From Cantharellus purpuraceus (lineage: Eukaryota > Basidiomycota > Agaricomycetes > Cantharellales > Hydnaceae), in assembly GCA_025174535.1 (NCBI GenBank), contig JALBUN010000049.1, positions 682,001-746,000 of the forward strand: a stretch of DNA of 64,000 bases. The letters run 5' to 3'. This document shows positions 46,440 to 59,244 of this stretch, in pieces; position 1 is the stretch's first letter; each line of letters starts with the position of its first letter. The position numbers and the translations under genes were made by a program. The notes below the pieces were generated by a model. The model saw nothing but the letters and a program-made list of their open reading frames with translations. It made no database searches and was not told where the DNA came from.

Positions 46440-48024
46440 ACTTTCTATGAAAAGCTCTTAACTGGGTATAACAGATGGAAGGCGGATATCGACAAGTGGA
46501 GGCTCAGTTCCTCTGCGGTCTGCTACTATAGATGCAAGATTGAAACATGTCACCTGCCTGCGCCAAATTAGTCACGCTGACGGTTCCAACAGCTACGCAG
46601 TACCATACAGTGTAAAGAAGCTCTAAAACCCGAAGCGTGTGGATGGTGCTGCGTATGAATGAATAGATTCACAGCTCACCTTTGTCTGCTGACCATTATC
46701 AGTCAAATCTTGGCGTCTCATAATATGCATCTGCTCCTTATTCGACTGGTGGAAAGTCCTGGTCGAACATACTTAGAGACGAAAACAATACGGCAGGTTA
46801 TCCGCAGTCCTCCGAGTCCATAGTGGGCGAATGGGAATGCAGCGTCTCGGTCGCCAGGCCCTTCTGCATTCTGAGCTCGGCGCTGCGCCCTTTTTACCCC
46901 GGAAGCCCTGGAGGTGACCAAGTGAACAACAGCCTTGGACTCAGAATAGAGCTGGACATTTCACTGTTATGCACAACATGAGCAGTTGAATAACATCGTG
47001 CTCAACGTCTGGAAGACGATACGTTGAACCCACGAGTTCAACCGTAAACCCTGTGGCTGAATTGCCAATCTAAATCGGCCGACATCTAGATTTCGTCGAG
47101 GCACCAAAATTGGCAATGGTTGGTCAAAGCACTCCACGCAAGAGAAGGGTTCAGTGTTCCATAGCTGGCTTCCCGCGATCGTCAGGGAAGTGGGCTGAGA
47201 CACCTAATGCCTCCTGACGCTAAAAACAGAGGAAAGAAAAAGCGAGAGAAAACTATTTCTGAACTGATCTGACCAATTTAATAATCAGAATGGAATTTTA
47301 TATCTGCTAAAACGGACATGCGCGACCGGGGAGGTTGGTTTCATGTAACATGCCCAAATCATTTCCTGCGTGCGCTATACCCGCAGCAGATGGGAGGTGG
47401 AACCCTGGCAGAAGTGCTCTTTCGGATGTGCTACTCTCGGAGCATCCCGAAGCGGTTTACATCAGGGAAGCATGCCTGTGCAGCCGCTGGCCAGCAGGAG
47501 GCTGTAGCAGGGGTGACAGTGCAGGAATGCTATCAGCGCGCGCCGGGGGGGGGGGCGGGCGGGCTCCACATGAGATGCCAGACGGGGGTACCCTCGCTTA
47601 CCCTTTTCGACGATGGGATGTGACAGTTTCACTAGCCTATATGTAGTTACGCCGTACGCGCCAAGTTAGCACTAGAAGGGGCACCGTAGAAGAGAAGGGT
47701 TTAGGCAGGGGATCTTAGCCCATGAGGAAGGAAAGGCGCAGATTTGAATGTGTGACTTTTGAGACAGAATCGAGCTGAATGTCGCTTTCTGTTATCATCT
47801 GTCAATAAATATTAAAAAGTCCTCTATCATACGGTACCGTCTACGTACGCGGTTCCTGTGCAAGTTGCCCGTAGATATAAATTCCCATCGTTGTCACGCC
47901 CGTTTCTGGTTAGGCCGACCCACTTCAGGCGCCGCCCCAATTGCCTATCCCAATAAACCCAGTATATCTCAACCCGAAGTCAAACTCTTCTTTCCTTCCC
48001 CCCCCCCCTCGCTTGTCCTCAAGC
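46440..48024. other. Intergenic, 1.6 kb, with a G-rich tract
   Basis: No supported gene. The only distinctive element is the G-rich tract at 47545-47563. Upstream of the kelch gene there is a run of 10 C near 47999-48008. Confidence 0.5.
47545..47563 (+). repeat. G-rich tract able to form a G-quadruplex
   Basis: A run of 11 G followed by C-GGG-C-GGG gives at least four G3 tracts within 19 bases on the plus strand. It is non-coding and unlike its surroundings. Whether it folds or acts in regulation cannot be told from sequence. Confidence 0.6.
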
Positions 48025-51000
48025 ATGAACGTCCACTCCGTCTCCGCTGAACTGGCCACCATCGCCAGGAAGGCAAAGGGGACAGTGCCCCCAAAGCTTG
48101 TCGTAAGCCTTTTACTCCCCAGCCTGATGTGCGTTCAGCACGCTGACTTACCTAGGGCGCGTCCACGACCGTCGTCGGGGACAAAATGTATCTGTTTGTG
48201 GGTTATGTCGTCTAGATCCTTTGCAGTTTGGTTTGACACGCATACATTGCAGGGTGGCCGTTTAGTTGTTGAGCACCGGATGCTATCAGATCTTTACGTG
48301 TTCGACATACAGACATTCACTTGGACGAAATTGGAACCAGCTTCAGATGCTACTAATCCAAGTCCTCGTTATTTTCACAGTTCAGACACGTGTGAGTTTT
48401 TGTGACGCGAGTTGTTCCGTATTCATCACTCACACTTGCTCAGGGAACAATCATCTCGTGATCTTTGGCGGGATGGGTTATAAAAGCACTGAAGGGGCTC
48501 CTGGCACTCTTTGTGTACTCAACGATGTCTGCTTTTACTCTCTCGCCGAGTCGCGCTGGCTTCCCGCGGACGAAACACCACCATCACCCCTTGCCCCACA
48601 CTCTCTTGTTCCTCGTGCCAGATATGCACACCTATCATCCGTCTCCTCCGACATGCTTTTTATTATCGGCGGTCAGGATCTCGAAAACGGTTGGCTGGAT
48701 GATATTCATGTGTACAATTTGCCTTCGCGGTCCTGGGTCCACCGAAGCGATTATCCCCGTCATTGCGGGACATATCGCAGCGTGGCTCTCTCCTCTCCTC
48801 TCTGCGTACGAAACCCAACTTCTGAGCCTGCCCCCTCACCGGCGCCGCGATTCCGTTCAGAAACTGCTCCATCTGTATTACCTGTGACTTTACCAGATAC
48901 ATTTGTCCAACTCCCGTACTCCGCCACCCCCTCCACCAGTTTCCCTAGTGAAATATATCTCTACTCTAACTATAACGTAGGTTTTCTGGTTTTTTTTTCT
49001 TTTACTCTCTCCTTTGTAGTTTGCTTGTGTTCACCGCTTTGTTGCATGCAGTTCACAGATGTCAAGCGCGAACTGGAAGTATTTACTCCACAACCTCCAT
49101 CATCGTTCATGATCACGGATCGCTCTACTTCTATGACTGGACTCGCCTTACCTCCAGGCCTCCGGTTCCCTACAGGGGCCCTTCTGGGCACCTCGCTCAT
49201 CATCGCCGGCACCTACCTTGCTCACTCCTACCAAGCATTTTCGATCTGGTCACTTGATCTACCGACTATGACATGGTCTCGCATTGAACCAGGAACCGCC
49301 CTTGCAACGGGCAGTTGGTGCCGAGCTGCGTTGTGGAGGGAGTCCAATAAGTTGCTTGTCTTCGGTAATCGAGAGGGTAATTTGGTCGAGGACTACAATC
49401 ACCGCCTGCTGAGCTGGGATCACGTGGCCTACATAGACCTCGAAGCCTTTGCGATCTATCAACCTCCAAGTCCCGGATTTGGATTTGGCCATGAGGCCCA
49501 GGCAATGGGTCTGGCTGCACTCGAAGATGGGGCGTTCGCTGACTTTGAAGTCGTTTGCGATGACGGTCGGCGAATCCCGTGCTCTCGCAAACTGCTGGAA
49601 GACCGCTGGCCGTGGTTCCATAATCAGCGCACACGATATTTGGCTACCGCTTCTAGCGCTGTTGATACCTCAGGGGCGAGCTCAGTTTCTCCGCTGCCGG
49701 TGCCTGCCGGGTCGACCGACGCGACCCCCCTTCGCCCGGATCCTCGCTTAACTCCTCGGGCACTACACCTAGCCGAGCCATACCCAATAACCATTGCATT
49801 TCTACAATACCTATACGCTCAGGCGCTGCTAACTCCTCTCCAGCATGCACCGGCTGTCCTTAGCGCTCTTCTGCTGCTGAGCTCTACGTATGATCTGACT
49901 CACTTGCGGGATCTTGTCAAACATGCTATGCACAGAGCATTAAGTGCTGGCAGTTCGGGCGTGACCGGGGTATACGATGTCGCTACACTTTGCGATTGTC
50001 AAAGTTTGAGGCTAAGGTGTGTTCCCATTCAAAAAAATTTCTTTGTGAATTTTTTTACCTTATATCTGTGAAATGACCGTGGCCGAGACTAACTTGCCCA
50101 ATAATCTTCAGGGCTATGCGCATGTTCAAGCAGAAGCGTCCATCGGGGCGTGTACGCACCGGCCGTTCTGATGAACGCCATGGAGGAGGCGGGAGTTCTC
50201 ATGGACGCGGATCAGGGCATCACCATCACGCAAGACCTCGAGGGCTCTCAGACGCCAATCAGAATCAGCCAGGATCCTCTGTATCTACCTCTGCAGATGC
50301 AAGCCAAGTGTCTAGTCCTGGGCAGAGTAACGGGAGTGCGTATCATCGTCATCATTATTCTCGTTGCGTGGCTGAGTTTACCCTACTATTCAAACAGCAA
50401 CATCGCATTCAGACACCATTCGTCTTTCGACGCCCCCAAAAGGTAGTGCAAGGACGACATTATCACGTAGGTCCTCAAGAAAGGACTCCTCCGGGACGAT
50501 ATCTGATCTGGATCCCATTACTCCAATTTCGACTCCATCTGGTGACTCTTTGAGCCTGGGACAGGCTCGTTCTTCCGTTGAATCAAAGGCAGAGCAAGCA
50601 CCGCACAGTGTAACGGAATCTTCGGTTTCAGATGACGACGACGAATATGATCTCGAACTTCTCGGATTAGATTCGACTTATTCGTCTCTTGACACGGCAT
50701 GGTTCTCTACTAGTCACAGTCGCGCATCCTACAATGCACGCCCTTATATGCAATCTACTCCTAATCCAACAGATTCGGAAGACTACTACTTTGGTACACA
50801 GCCAGACCTCAGTCCTCTCACCAGTTCGTTCCCTCCTCCAGAAAAACCGGCTGCCTTCCATTTACCATATCCATCTGCCTATCGGCCATCTCGCAGCGCT
50901 AGCATTAGCGATACGCCTTCTATTACAGACACCCCTTCACTCGCTCAGGCGTCTGAGTCATCCCACTCCTCAGGAAACCTCTCAACCTCTTCTGCCAATT

Positions 51001-51818
51001 CTAGTGTCCCGGTCACACCACTCAGCCCAGCTTTGGCTGAGATCGTGGATGCAGTGGCAAAGGTAGCTGTAGCGTCGCCGGACAAGCGATTACCAAGACA
51101 ACCTTCATTGCAGTCCATTAATGAAGACGTCAGCTACGATGTTCCCCGACAATCAATTGACTCGGAGCATGAAAAGCAGAGTCTCTCCAACTTCCCTCTA
51201 CCGCCCCAAAATGTCCACGTGGGCAAACACCAGCTTCCCTGGATCAAAACCAGTCTGAGCAATATTTCCGAAGTCGAGAGTACGCGCACTCAGGATTGGC
51301 TTCGTAGTAATACGACGCAGTCGGGATCACATTCTCCTGACGAAAGTTTGTCAAGTCTGGACTTGTCGTCCCCTAGGTCTTTGAGTGGCAAGAGCTCGTT
51401 CGACCGTTCAACGACATCTGAACGCAGGTCGAGTATGACGCCTGTGCCACAATCTGGAGGTGGCCTTGCACGTATTCTCAATCCTAAACGAAGCAGCTCC
51501 AAGTTGGAGAAGGATGCTGCGAAGACGCGACTCAAGGCTGATAAGTTGGAGCAGAAATTGCGAGAAAGCGAAGAAAGACAGTTCTACAAGCAGGACCAGC
51601 CAGAGAGGGAATCATTGCAGTATCTCGCTGGATTATGGTCCCCAAAAGGCCCCAAGTTATTCAAGTCGGATGACAAGAAGCGGAAAAAGGAGCTGGAGAG
51701 GCAGAAGGTACGGAGTGTTACTGAGGAAGCAAAACTGCGTGCGGAACGTCGCGTGTTAGAAAACAAGGTCGGAAAGCCTGCTGAGAGCTGGGCAGTGTCA
51801 GGCATTGGCGGATTGTAA
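48025..51818 (+). CDS. Kelch-repeat and BTB-like domain protein (Ral2-like)
   Basis: Large scaffold protein. The start MNVHSVSAELATIARKAKG is at 48025. The N-terminal half is a kelch beta-propeller: TVVGDKMYLFGGRLV, LSDLYVFDIQTFTWTKLEP, NNHLVIFGGMGYKS, LNDVCFYSLAESRWLPAD, DMLFIIGGQDLENGWLDDI and LIIAGTYLAHSYQAFSIWSL. A BTB-like segment follows (DGAFADFEVVCDDGRRIPCS, RKLLEDRWPWFHN, ALHLAEPYPITIAFLQYLY, LSSTYDLTHLRDLVKHAMHR). The C-terminal 450 residues are Ser-rich, contain repeated SDTPSITDTPS-type motifs and end in a charged coiled-coil (KLEKDAAKTRLKADKLEQKL). Kelch plus BTB in this order resembles fission yeast Ral2, linked to Ras signalling; that parallel is inferred. At least six exons; joins between 50000 and 50560 are tentative. 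Confidence 0.84.
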
Positions 51819-52521
51819 CGTCCCTTTTTCTCATTTTTTGTTCTTTTATCTGGGTCTCGGATATGTACCACCCATCGTCCTCTACGCCACTACACTCTTT
51901 CACATCATATCTTTTTCCTTTTATTTTCTTCTAGCTTGTTTACTTATGTATCATGGTGCCGTTAGATTTCGATACTGGAGAAGTAAAATCATATATCATC
52001 TATAACATTACATGACCCTCAGCTGGTTCTGTGGGGCAAACCGCATATTTCACTGGCGAGGAGTTACCGCCAATGGACCCGTTTTCTCCACGGCGAAACT
52101 CGTAGATTGGCGCTGTACCACTTCTCACCCAAATCAAAACCCACTTGTGCTGAATAGGTAAATCAAATTTGACCCTTCCACAGAACAGTCGATGCTAGCA
52201 GCCCCGTGGGCTATGTCTCATCAAAACATGCATATCTGCTGACAACACGAATGACCATATGGTTCCTTCTACTGCTGGCAGTGAGTAGCGTACACTAAGT
52301 CATGTGCCATAAATCCCAGTATATGCGGACCGTACACAAAAATACTTCCACGCCAGTCTTCTTTTTTTATGGGTCTCCTCCTTCTCTCACGTAACTATAC
52401 TGCAGATATAAAGTGGTTGTTGAGGTACTGACGCGTGGACTCATCCCCTTCCCTCGACCCCGGCCTCTCGGAGAAAGCACTTTCCCGACCGTGTTGTCCT
52501 ACTTGCTCAGATTTGTATACA
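51819..52521. other. Intergenic, 703 bp, upstream of the first GDSL esterase
   Basis: 3' region of the kelch gene and promoter of the esterase. No gene was recognised. A TATA-like element lies at 52407-52412. Confidence 0.5.
52407..52412 (+). promoter_or_regulatory. TATA-like element of the plus-strand GDSL esterase
   Basis: TATAAA lies 110 bp before the esterase start codon. The inverted paralog has one 84 bp before its start, which makes a shared core promoter plausible. Motif evidence only. Confidence 0.4.
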
Positions 52522-54081
52522 ATGTTCGGCTACCTCCCCCGACGCCTTCTTTTCCTCTCCTTGCCCCTTGCAGCCATCATTTCTGCACTACCCCCTGTCA
52601 AGAACTTTGTCGTTTTCGGCGACTCATACTCTGGTAAGGATGAGGCCGTTCGAATATTTTGTAAATAATTCATAGAATTGTCTTTTCCCAGATGACTGCA
52701 ACTTCTGGCGATTGACCAACTCTCCCCAGACTGTTGCGCCCTTCCCGTTTCCCAATTGTCCGGTATTATAGCATTGCTCACCATCGGTCTGCCGATTTAT
52801 GCTAACACGAGTAATGATCCGGTTAGCCTCCTCCTACGGGAAGAGCTGATCATGGTCTTGCTTGGCCGGTGCGTCCCTCAGGGGAAATTATTGTTACTCG
52901 TCTTCTGATCACTGACTACACAGGAAACGATACGTAACATATCCAACATTCGAGTGATCAATTTAGCATTCAGGTGTTTTAACCCATATAGACTAGGTTT
53001 AATTTACTGATTTTTATGTAGCGGGGCAACGTGTAATGTACAACTGTTGTCTTATCGCAATGTTCCAAAGTGATTAACATGCTGATCCCCTTGAAGAATA
53101 CGGATTTCCCTCGGACACATCAAGGTACAACTGACCACCATCAAAGCTCCCAATCATTTAATACACCGTCTTTCTCCCTAGGAAGCTTTAATGGCACCGT
53201 CGTCGATCCGGTGCGGCAATAGGTGCCTGGGAACTCCTATTCTCTGCTCACTTTCAAGTTCTCAACAGGATGTTTCTTCACAAATTCATAAATATGTGGC
53301 GCTGAATGACCCATCCATGAAGACTCCCGAAGAAACCGTTGCAGCGATCTTCATCGGTACCAATGACCTTGGCTTCTTCCTACGTATGACCATCTTTCTC
53401 TTGCATATATGCTACTTTACGGAATTCCCCCGCAGAAATTTTCCGAGACAACAGGACGTCAGACATACTGCCTTCCGGCGTCCAAATCACAAATGAGGCC
53501 GATTGTGTAGTCAAGCAGGTTCAATCCCTGCACAGCCTCGGGATTCGACGTTTCCTCATCTTCCAAACAATCCCCCTCCAAGATGTCGCTCAATACTCAG
53601 CAAATGTTGTCAACGGCGCTTCCCAGCCGGTAAGATGATAGTTTCCCTCAAGAGCCTCACGGCCAATATAAGAAATAAAATATCTTAGGGTGCATTCCTT
53701 TCCGCCTTTATGACCCAACTAGTATCCGCAAACAATGCCCTGCAAGCACTTCAGCTCGGCAGCCTTCAGAAGAGTCTTCCTGGAAGTGATATTCAAATCT
53801 TCCCCACGTTTGACTTTTACGCACAGAGGGTCGCCAACCCCAAGGCGTTTCTTGGACCGAATGGGACGAGCACTGGATTCTGCAATATGAACCCCGGTCC
53901 TTGTCCAGATCCTCAAGATTTCTTGTTCTGGGATGCTGTAATTTGCTTTTCATTTTGTGTCTAGCGTTGTTTAATTATTTGTTTACAGCTCCATCCAGGC
54001 GCAGTCGCGAACAACCAGCTAGCTGCTGCTGTAGTTGCTTTCCTCAATGGCCAGAAAGACGTGACTGGTCCGGGTTTGTGA
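52522..54081 (+). CDS. Secreted GDSL/SGNH esterase (CE16-like), copy A
   Basis: Likely secreted carbohydrate or lipid esterase. Start MFGYLPRRLLFLSLPLAAII, a signal peptide with predicted cleavage near SA-L. Small exons reassemble the SGNH blocks: block I VVFGDSYSDDCNFWRL, then PPPTGRADHGLAWP, ISNIRVINLAFSGATCN (block II Gly), SFNGTVVDP, ALNDPSMKTPEETVAAIFIG leading into block III GTNDLG, then IRRFLIFQTIPLQDVAQYSA and block V Asp-His in FLFWDA-LHPG. The end is GQKDVTGPGL. Catalytic Ser, Gly, Asn, Asp and His are all present, so the enzyme should be active. It is the intact partner of an inverted paralog at 59245-60809, with CUL1 and mL58 between them. Nine or so exons were inferred, all with GT-AG introns. 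Confidence 0.91.
53627..53938 (+). repeat. High-identity arm A of the inverted esterase duplication
   Basis: This stretch (an intron and the following exon of copy A) matches the reverse complement of 59426-59741 almost base for base, including intron sequence such as CTCACGGCCAATATAAGAAA with one change. Upstream parts of the two genes are clearly more divergent. Confidence 0.85.
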
Positions 54082-54846
54082 CATATCACTCATATGTTTA
54101 TGATTTACTGGTGGAAATCTTCTTCGACACTTGATTTGTCCACTTGCTTGGGTTTATTAGCTCAACGAGCCTCCTTTGCGTCAGATTTTGTTATATAGTT
54201 TGGAGGCAATTTGGGCTGAGTAGAGATACATAATGACCATTACCAGGGTTCAGAAGCAAGACGACAACATTCAAAATTTAGATAATAGTGGGGTGGGTAG
54301 GAAGACTCTGTTAATGCCACCCGGCGGTGCCAGCGTTACGTGTTGATCGACCTGATCGACCGACCAACCTGGTCCTGGATTAATGTCAGGACGTGCGCTT
54401 CCATTGGCAAGGCGCGCACAAATGGGCATCTGTCGTTTGGCGCCATTCCTGCGCCGAATATATATCCACCAAAGGAAGTGGGGTGCCAATGCATCAATGG
54501 CCCGTGATGTTTTCAAGTTCCGCCAGTCACTAGGCATACATGACACATGGCAACATGGCGACATGGACAGATCTCTGCGGGGCATCAGGGGACTCTGCTA
54601 AACTGCTATAGTTCCGGTGCTTGTCACCTTCCTGTGGTCCATCATCAACATTTCAACCACGATAACCTCTATTTTGCGAATTGTGATACAGTAACCAAAT
54701 CCATATAGTGGTTCCGCAGAAAAATATGTATGGAGAGTATGGCAGTAAATATAGGAGGTAGTAGGTGCGGCTGTATGATACAATGGCCAGTGCGCATACA
54801 CAAGTGCAACGACAATGCAACAAAGGAAGGACATAGGCGCAATCGA
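54082..54846. other. Intergenic, 765 bp, between convergent genes
   Basis: Lies between the esterase copy A stop and the CUL1 stop. No gene or RNA was recognised. Confidence 0.5.
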
Positions 54847-57800
54847 TTAGGCTACATATGCAAAAGTGTCTCTTGTTCCATCGACCCGCTCAATATATTC
54901 CTTCTCAAGCAGCGTATCAATCGCCTGCAATGCGTGTCACTGACAACGAAAACAAGATAATTTAATGAGAAGTACCTTCTTGATGTCTGGAATCTTCGGC
55001 GTAAATCGTTGAGAGATTTGTGAGATGACCTCTTGGATCAAGGGTTGATTTTTCATAGTCTACTCATGGTTGTATGGTTAATCGCTCTCGCAACATTGAA
55101 TGAGATCTTACTTTGCGAGCCTTCATTATTCTGCGAATTACCAGATTCAAGGATTGCAAATAACGAACCGTGTTGTTGCCACTCACCGAACGATAGTAGC
55201 CTGGATCACGTATTTGCGATCTTCGTCTACGGTCTTGAGAACGTCAGTCGACTCCGCTTTGACTTCTGCCTTTATTGGCTGGTTGAGGTTCACGCGGATC
55301 TATAATCACAATATTTGACCTCATGGGCATACAGGAATCCTATGGACCGTGCAGTTACCTTCTTGGACTTGAAGCCTGGAAACATCAACTAAGTTCAGCA
55401 ATCATATTTAGTGACGGATAGGCGAACAAACCAGGATTTAAATCATATTGATCTGTTTCCTCACTAATGAGAATCTTTGCCTTTGTGAGCAGACCCAATA
55501 CTTGACGTAAAATCTCCTTGCTGATCGCAGTCGCAGTCACCATCTCATCAAAGGAAAGCGTGTCATGGTCATTGTATTGGACCAAGACTGCCATTTGGTA
55601 GGAGCTTGTCATAAGAATATACTTCTGGTTGAGGTAGTTGGTCCGCAACTCGTTTTTAGAGTAGTTCCAAAGCCATGTCAGTTTGCGACCAGAGTGTTTG
55701 TCCCCATAATACCGTGTAAATCGGTCGTACGTCGGTTGAATCTCCCGAGGGATTGTGTATTCGTTTGTGGGCGCATTCAACGGCCAGAAGTTAGTTCCGA
55801 GAACCATCACACTGAACGTCACTTCCAAATCGGCAGGGTCGTGTGTTGTTTGCATACGCTCCTTGAATTGATCAGTCAAGTCTTTGCTAAGACTCATGTC
55901 TATGTGAGCGGGCGAGTAAGACATGGGTGACCGATGTGTTGCAATTACAAAGGAAGACAAACCTGTGAACATCCGTTGAAGCTTGTTCGTGTATTCGAAG
56001 CCACATGCTTCCTTAAGCTTCGAGATCATACTCGCCTCGCTCTCATCTGATGCTGACACACCGTGAATCAGGCGCTTCGAAAGCTTCGTGGTGTAGAATG
56101 TTTGGAAAACATCTTTATCCTCAATGTACTTGAACAGAACCATCTTGGAGCTCGGTCAGTCTTCCGTGTGGATGGAGTAAGCAAGTAATCACACACCACT
56201 TGATTAAGAGCTTCCTCCAAGTCACCCTCTTCACTGAGTTTGTTGCTCTTCCTGAGGAGTGCATCGGCATGTTTGGCTAATAGTTCAGGGGACTTCGTAG
56301 TTGAAGACCCTGTGGCAGCATTGCGATTAACAAACTCTCGGCATGCCTAAAAAGTCCACATCAACATCCGATCATCAATTATTGAAAGTGTATGATAATC
56401 ACCTTGTCAAGACTAGCAACAAAACCCGCTTCGCCCTTAAAACTCCGGTTAACTGTCTCTTGGTTCTTCTTATGAACCTCGAGCAACGCATCCACGTAAG
56501 CCTTCGGGTCCTAGAAGGTTAACACATTAATACAATACAGACGACATAAAACATCATGTCACCCACCAGGGTATCTACTGCTGCTCCACCGTCGCCCACA
56601 AGTTTAGACACAGCAACTAGACCTGCTTGCTTTACATGTTCTTCGAACTTCTTTCTGAGCGGCTCCAACCCTTCCGGTATGCGTGCCAAAAGAGCATACA
56701 TTCGTTGCAGATCCTCATCCTTATCATAGTCAAGCAACTTCTGGAACTCCTCCCACATGATCTCAGAGTGCTCCCGAATGAGTACATGCTCGCAGCGGTT
56801 GATCAACTGTTAAACGAGTGAATGAGTAAACGACCGGGTTATGCCATAACCCAGTACGGACTATTTTCCTGGTATTGGTGTTCAAAAATCGTTCCACTCT
56901 GTCCTCCTCTTCTCGTAAACGCTCCTCAGCTTTCTTCAGATATTCAGACACACTGTTCTCAGCGAGAAATGCATCCGACTCCTGCTTATAATACCTTTCG
57001 GTTGCTTCAATGAATGGTCCCTCTAAGTGTTCACGATACACCTCTAATGAGGCCTTGTTTGAGTCTGCCTCATCCAAACCCAAGGAGACTGTGGCGGGTA
57101 CTTAAGCTACTACAGAATATTGGATTATAAACAACACGCACCGAAAGAGTCGACAACCTTTTTCACAAGGCCTTGATCAATGTTTTCCCCATTCCGCTGT
57201 CGTTCGATAAGCTTGAGTATAGCGCCAGCAAGTTTGCTATTCTTGGACTGAATATGGAGAAAGAAGTTGGTTTTCCATTGAACGAGTGATAGCTAAATAG
57301 AGAGCACGTGTCAGAACCCATATGAAGACAAGAGGCAACTCCTCGCTGAAATACAATGTACGCACAGTATATACTGTGTAGACCCCCTTGCGACCTTCGT
57401 CCTTTTCTCGCTTCACCCAATGTCGGTTGAGATACGTGAAAAGGCGGTTGATGTAATTCGCCCCAGTGGTATACCTGTCCCATTCCTGGGCATAGTAATG
57501 AAGCAATGCCTCATCCACTAAAGGGTCAGAGTGCTATGAGAATCATGTGAGACAAACACAGGGAACAGTGGCACTGGTTTGAAACGGACTTCACGTAAGC
57601 CCTTGAGATGTTCAATGAAATATCGGATAAGGTTGTTGTAAAGGTCAGATCCCATGAGGTTCGCGCCCGCTGTTTCAACGCGTGGACGTCAGACTCATGT
57701 GGCAAGAGATAATAGGTTTGATAACATACTTCGACCACCGCCTCCAGCTGGCTCCATTGTGCCCTGCATACGCGACGATGTGCAGTAATTGTACGAAACG

Positions 57801-57967
57801 GTGTACAAACTCATGTATTTTGAGTACGATACGCCTGTGTGCAGTTTCGTCATAATGTGATCTACGCCCTCCTCCAGAAAAGCCCAGGTAGTGGCTAAAT
57901 CTGAAGTTGCTGGTGGCATTGGAGTCTCCCCCGCTGAGGTCGAGGCTGATGCAGCAGCGGTGGACAT
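54847..57967 (-). CDS. CUL1: Cullin-1, SCF ubiquitin ligase scaffold
   Basis: Scaffold of SCF ubiquitin ligases, holding Skp1/F-box adaptors at its N-terminus and the RING protein Rbx1 at its C-terminus. The start is MSTAAASASTSAGETPMPP at 57967. Cullin repeats are visible: ATTWAFLEEGVDHIMTKL, YMSLYTVSYNYCTSSR, SDLYNNLIRYFIEHLKGL, ALLHYYAQEWDRYTTGANYI, LFTYLNRHWVKRE and YLKKAEERLREEEDRVERFL. The cullin homology domain follows: FKYIEDKDVFQTFYTTKLSK, RLIHGVSASDESEASMISKL and LGTNFWPLNAP. The C-terminal winged helix has the neddylation site region YVIQATIVRIMKARKTMKNQ, and the protein ends DTFAYVA as cullins do. About 760 aa over roughly ten exons. The family member is assigned as CUL1 by overall similarity, including the Y-I-N-R-L-F region. 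Confidence 0.96.
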
Positions 57968-58345
57968 GTTGAATAGTGAGTATGAGATTAAGGAATAACC
58001 ACAAGGCGTTTAGGCGCCAGAGCCAAGTCCCTATGTATAGGTACAAGGTCCGAACGGTTGAACCCTCTTGCATCTCATACTTCTAAAGTACTTAGGCCTC
58101 TGACTATGTCCACATTAAAACAGTGCCAATACATGTGATTGTAAGTGGCTTGAGCAGTCAATGGAACACTGTTGGTGGACACCCTCGAAGAAAGGAACCA
58201 TTGCTATCGTGGTTTCATGAGTATTCAGTCGCTCACTCGAATGCTAACATCACCGCTGCAAAGACGCACAGGATGATAAGCAAATGTACGGTCACGAGGT
58301 AAACACGATTGCATACCCATTCAAATGCGAACTGCGATAACATTG
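57968..58345. other. Intergenic, 378 bp
   Basis: Promoter region of CUL1 and 3' side of the mL58 gene. Nothing further was recognised. Confidence 0.5.
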
Positions 58346-58906
58346 TCACCAAAGTGATCTCCGTTTCTTCCTGATTGCAACAATCATCTCCTTTCTCTCT
58401 CCCCATCTACTTCTATTAGCTTCGTGTTCCTGATCCCTTCGCGCCAACGCCTTTTGCATCTCTGCCTTACTTAGCGGAGCGATCATGGGTATGTAGGCAG
58501 GTAAACATCCAAACTGCTTCGCAAGTTTCATGCGTGTATTTCCAATGGGATCCTCCGATCGTAGCCGCCGTATTTCTTCAATCTGCTCGCTCGTAAGCTT
58601 GGCCTCCGGCCTTTTTTTTGGCTTCTGTATCGGCGGCGGTAAACCTGTCATTTTAGAAGTGGATGCCTCAAAAGGGGGCAAAGGTGTAGCTGGCTTGAGA
58701 AGCGGAGATGAAGGGGCTGTTGTGAGGGAGAATGGGGTAGGAGCTGTCGGTGGTGGACGATGAATAAAAGTTAGGTCCGGGGCAATTTGGTGATGAACCG
58801 CGGTGGGAGAGACTAGTGGATCCTTGATTTTTGGCGGAGGGCGTTCTGGTCTCCTTGTCGCGTATCTACGCGCCGTTGAAGGGAGCACACGGAGAGGAAG
58901 CCTCAT
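58346..58906 (-). CDS. MRPL20: Mitochondrial large-subunit ribosomal protein mL58 (MRPL20)
   Basis: Fungal-specific component of the mitochondrial ribosome large subunit. A single exon of 186 codons starting MRLPLRVLPSTARRYATRRP, an Arg-rich sequence without acidic residues that fits a mitochondrial presequence. The middle is Pro-rich. The conserved C-terminal half reads AKLTSEQIEEIRRLRSEDPI, GNTRMKLAKQFGCLPAYIPM, IAPLSKAEMQKALARRD and RSRWGERKEMIVAIRKKRRS before the final LW. This matches the MRP-L20 pattern of E-x-R-R-L-R-x-E-D-P, N-T-R and R-W-G-E-R-K. An upstream in-frame GTG was rejected as a start. It lies between CUL1 and esterase copy B, all on the minus strand. Confidence 0.9.
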   Translation of the reverse strand: MRLPLRVLPSTARRYATRRPERPPPKIKDPLVSPTAVHHQIAPDLTFIHRPPPTAPTPFSLTTAPSSPLLKPATPLPPFEASTSKMTGLPPPIQKPKKRPEAKLTSEQIEEIRRLRSEDPIGNTRMKLAKQFGCLPAYIPMIAPLSKAEMQKALARRDQEHEANRSRWGERKEMIVAIRKKRRSLW

Positions 58907-59244
58907 GGTCGCGCTGGAGAATGAAAGTACTGTACTCTTACGACCCGAGTCTTCAGTCACGCGTCACGCACCCCCCATGAAGCCGAAGAGATTTGAGGGG
59001 CCTTGCACCCACGCCACAGCTGTGGCCTTTTCCCCACACCCGTTGTGTATGCTCCGGTGAATGTAAGTAATCGCTGTATACCGTCCGACGTCGATGCTAC
59101 ATGCAATGGCCTAATTGAAAAATACACGGATGCTTTGTCGTTCTAACCTCAGCTACACCACTGGAGCAATATAGCGGTGGCGGCAACCTACCGCTGCCAG
59201 ATCAATCGATTAGTCGTGGTGTATCTAAGAATTTACCAGTACAA
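58907..59244. other. Intergenic, 338 bp
   Basis: Upstream of mL58 and downstream of esterase copy B. No gene was recognised. Confidence 0.5.

Noticed and set aside
53518..53528. GGTTCAATCC resembling a tRNA B box, also present in the inverted copy
   Set aside because: It lies inside a conserved esterase exon in both copies and there is no A box or cloverleaf around it.
54271..54585. 104-codon minus-strand open frame downstream of esterase copy A
   Set aside because: No recognisable domain and no splice or family support.
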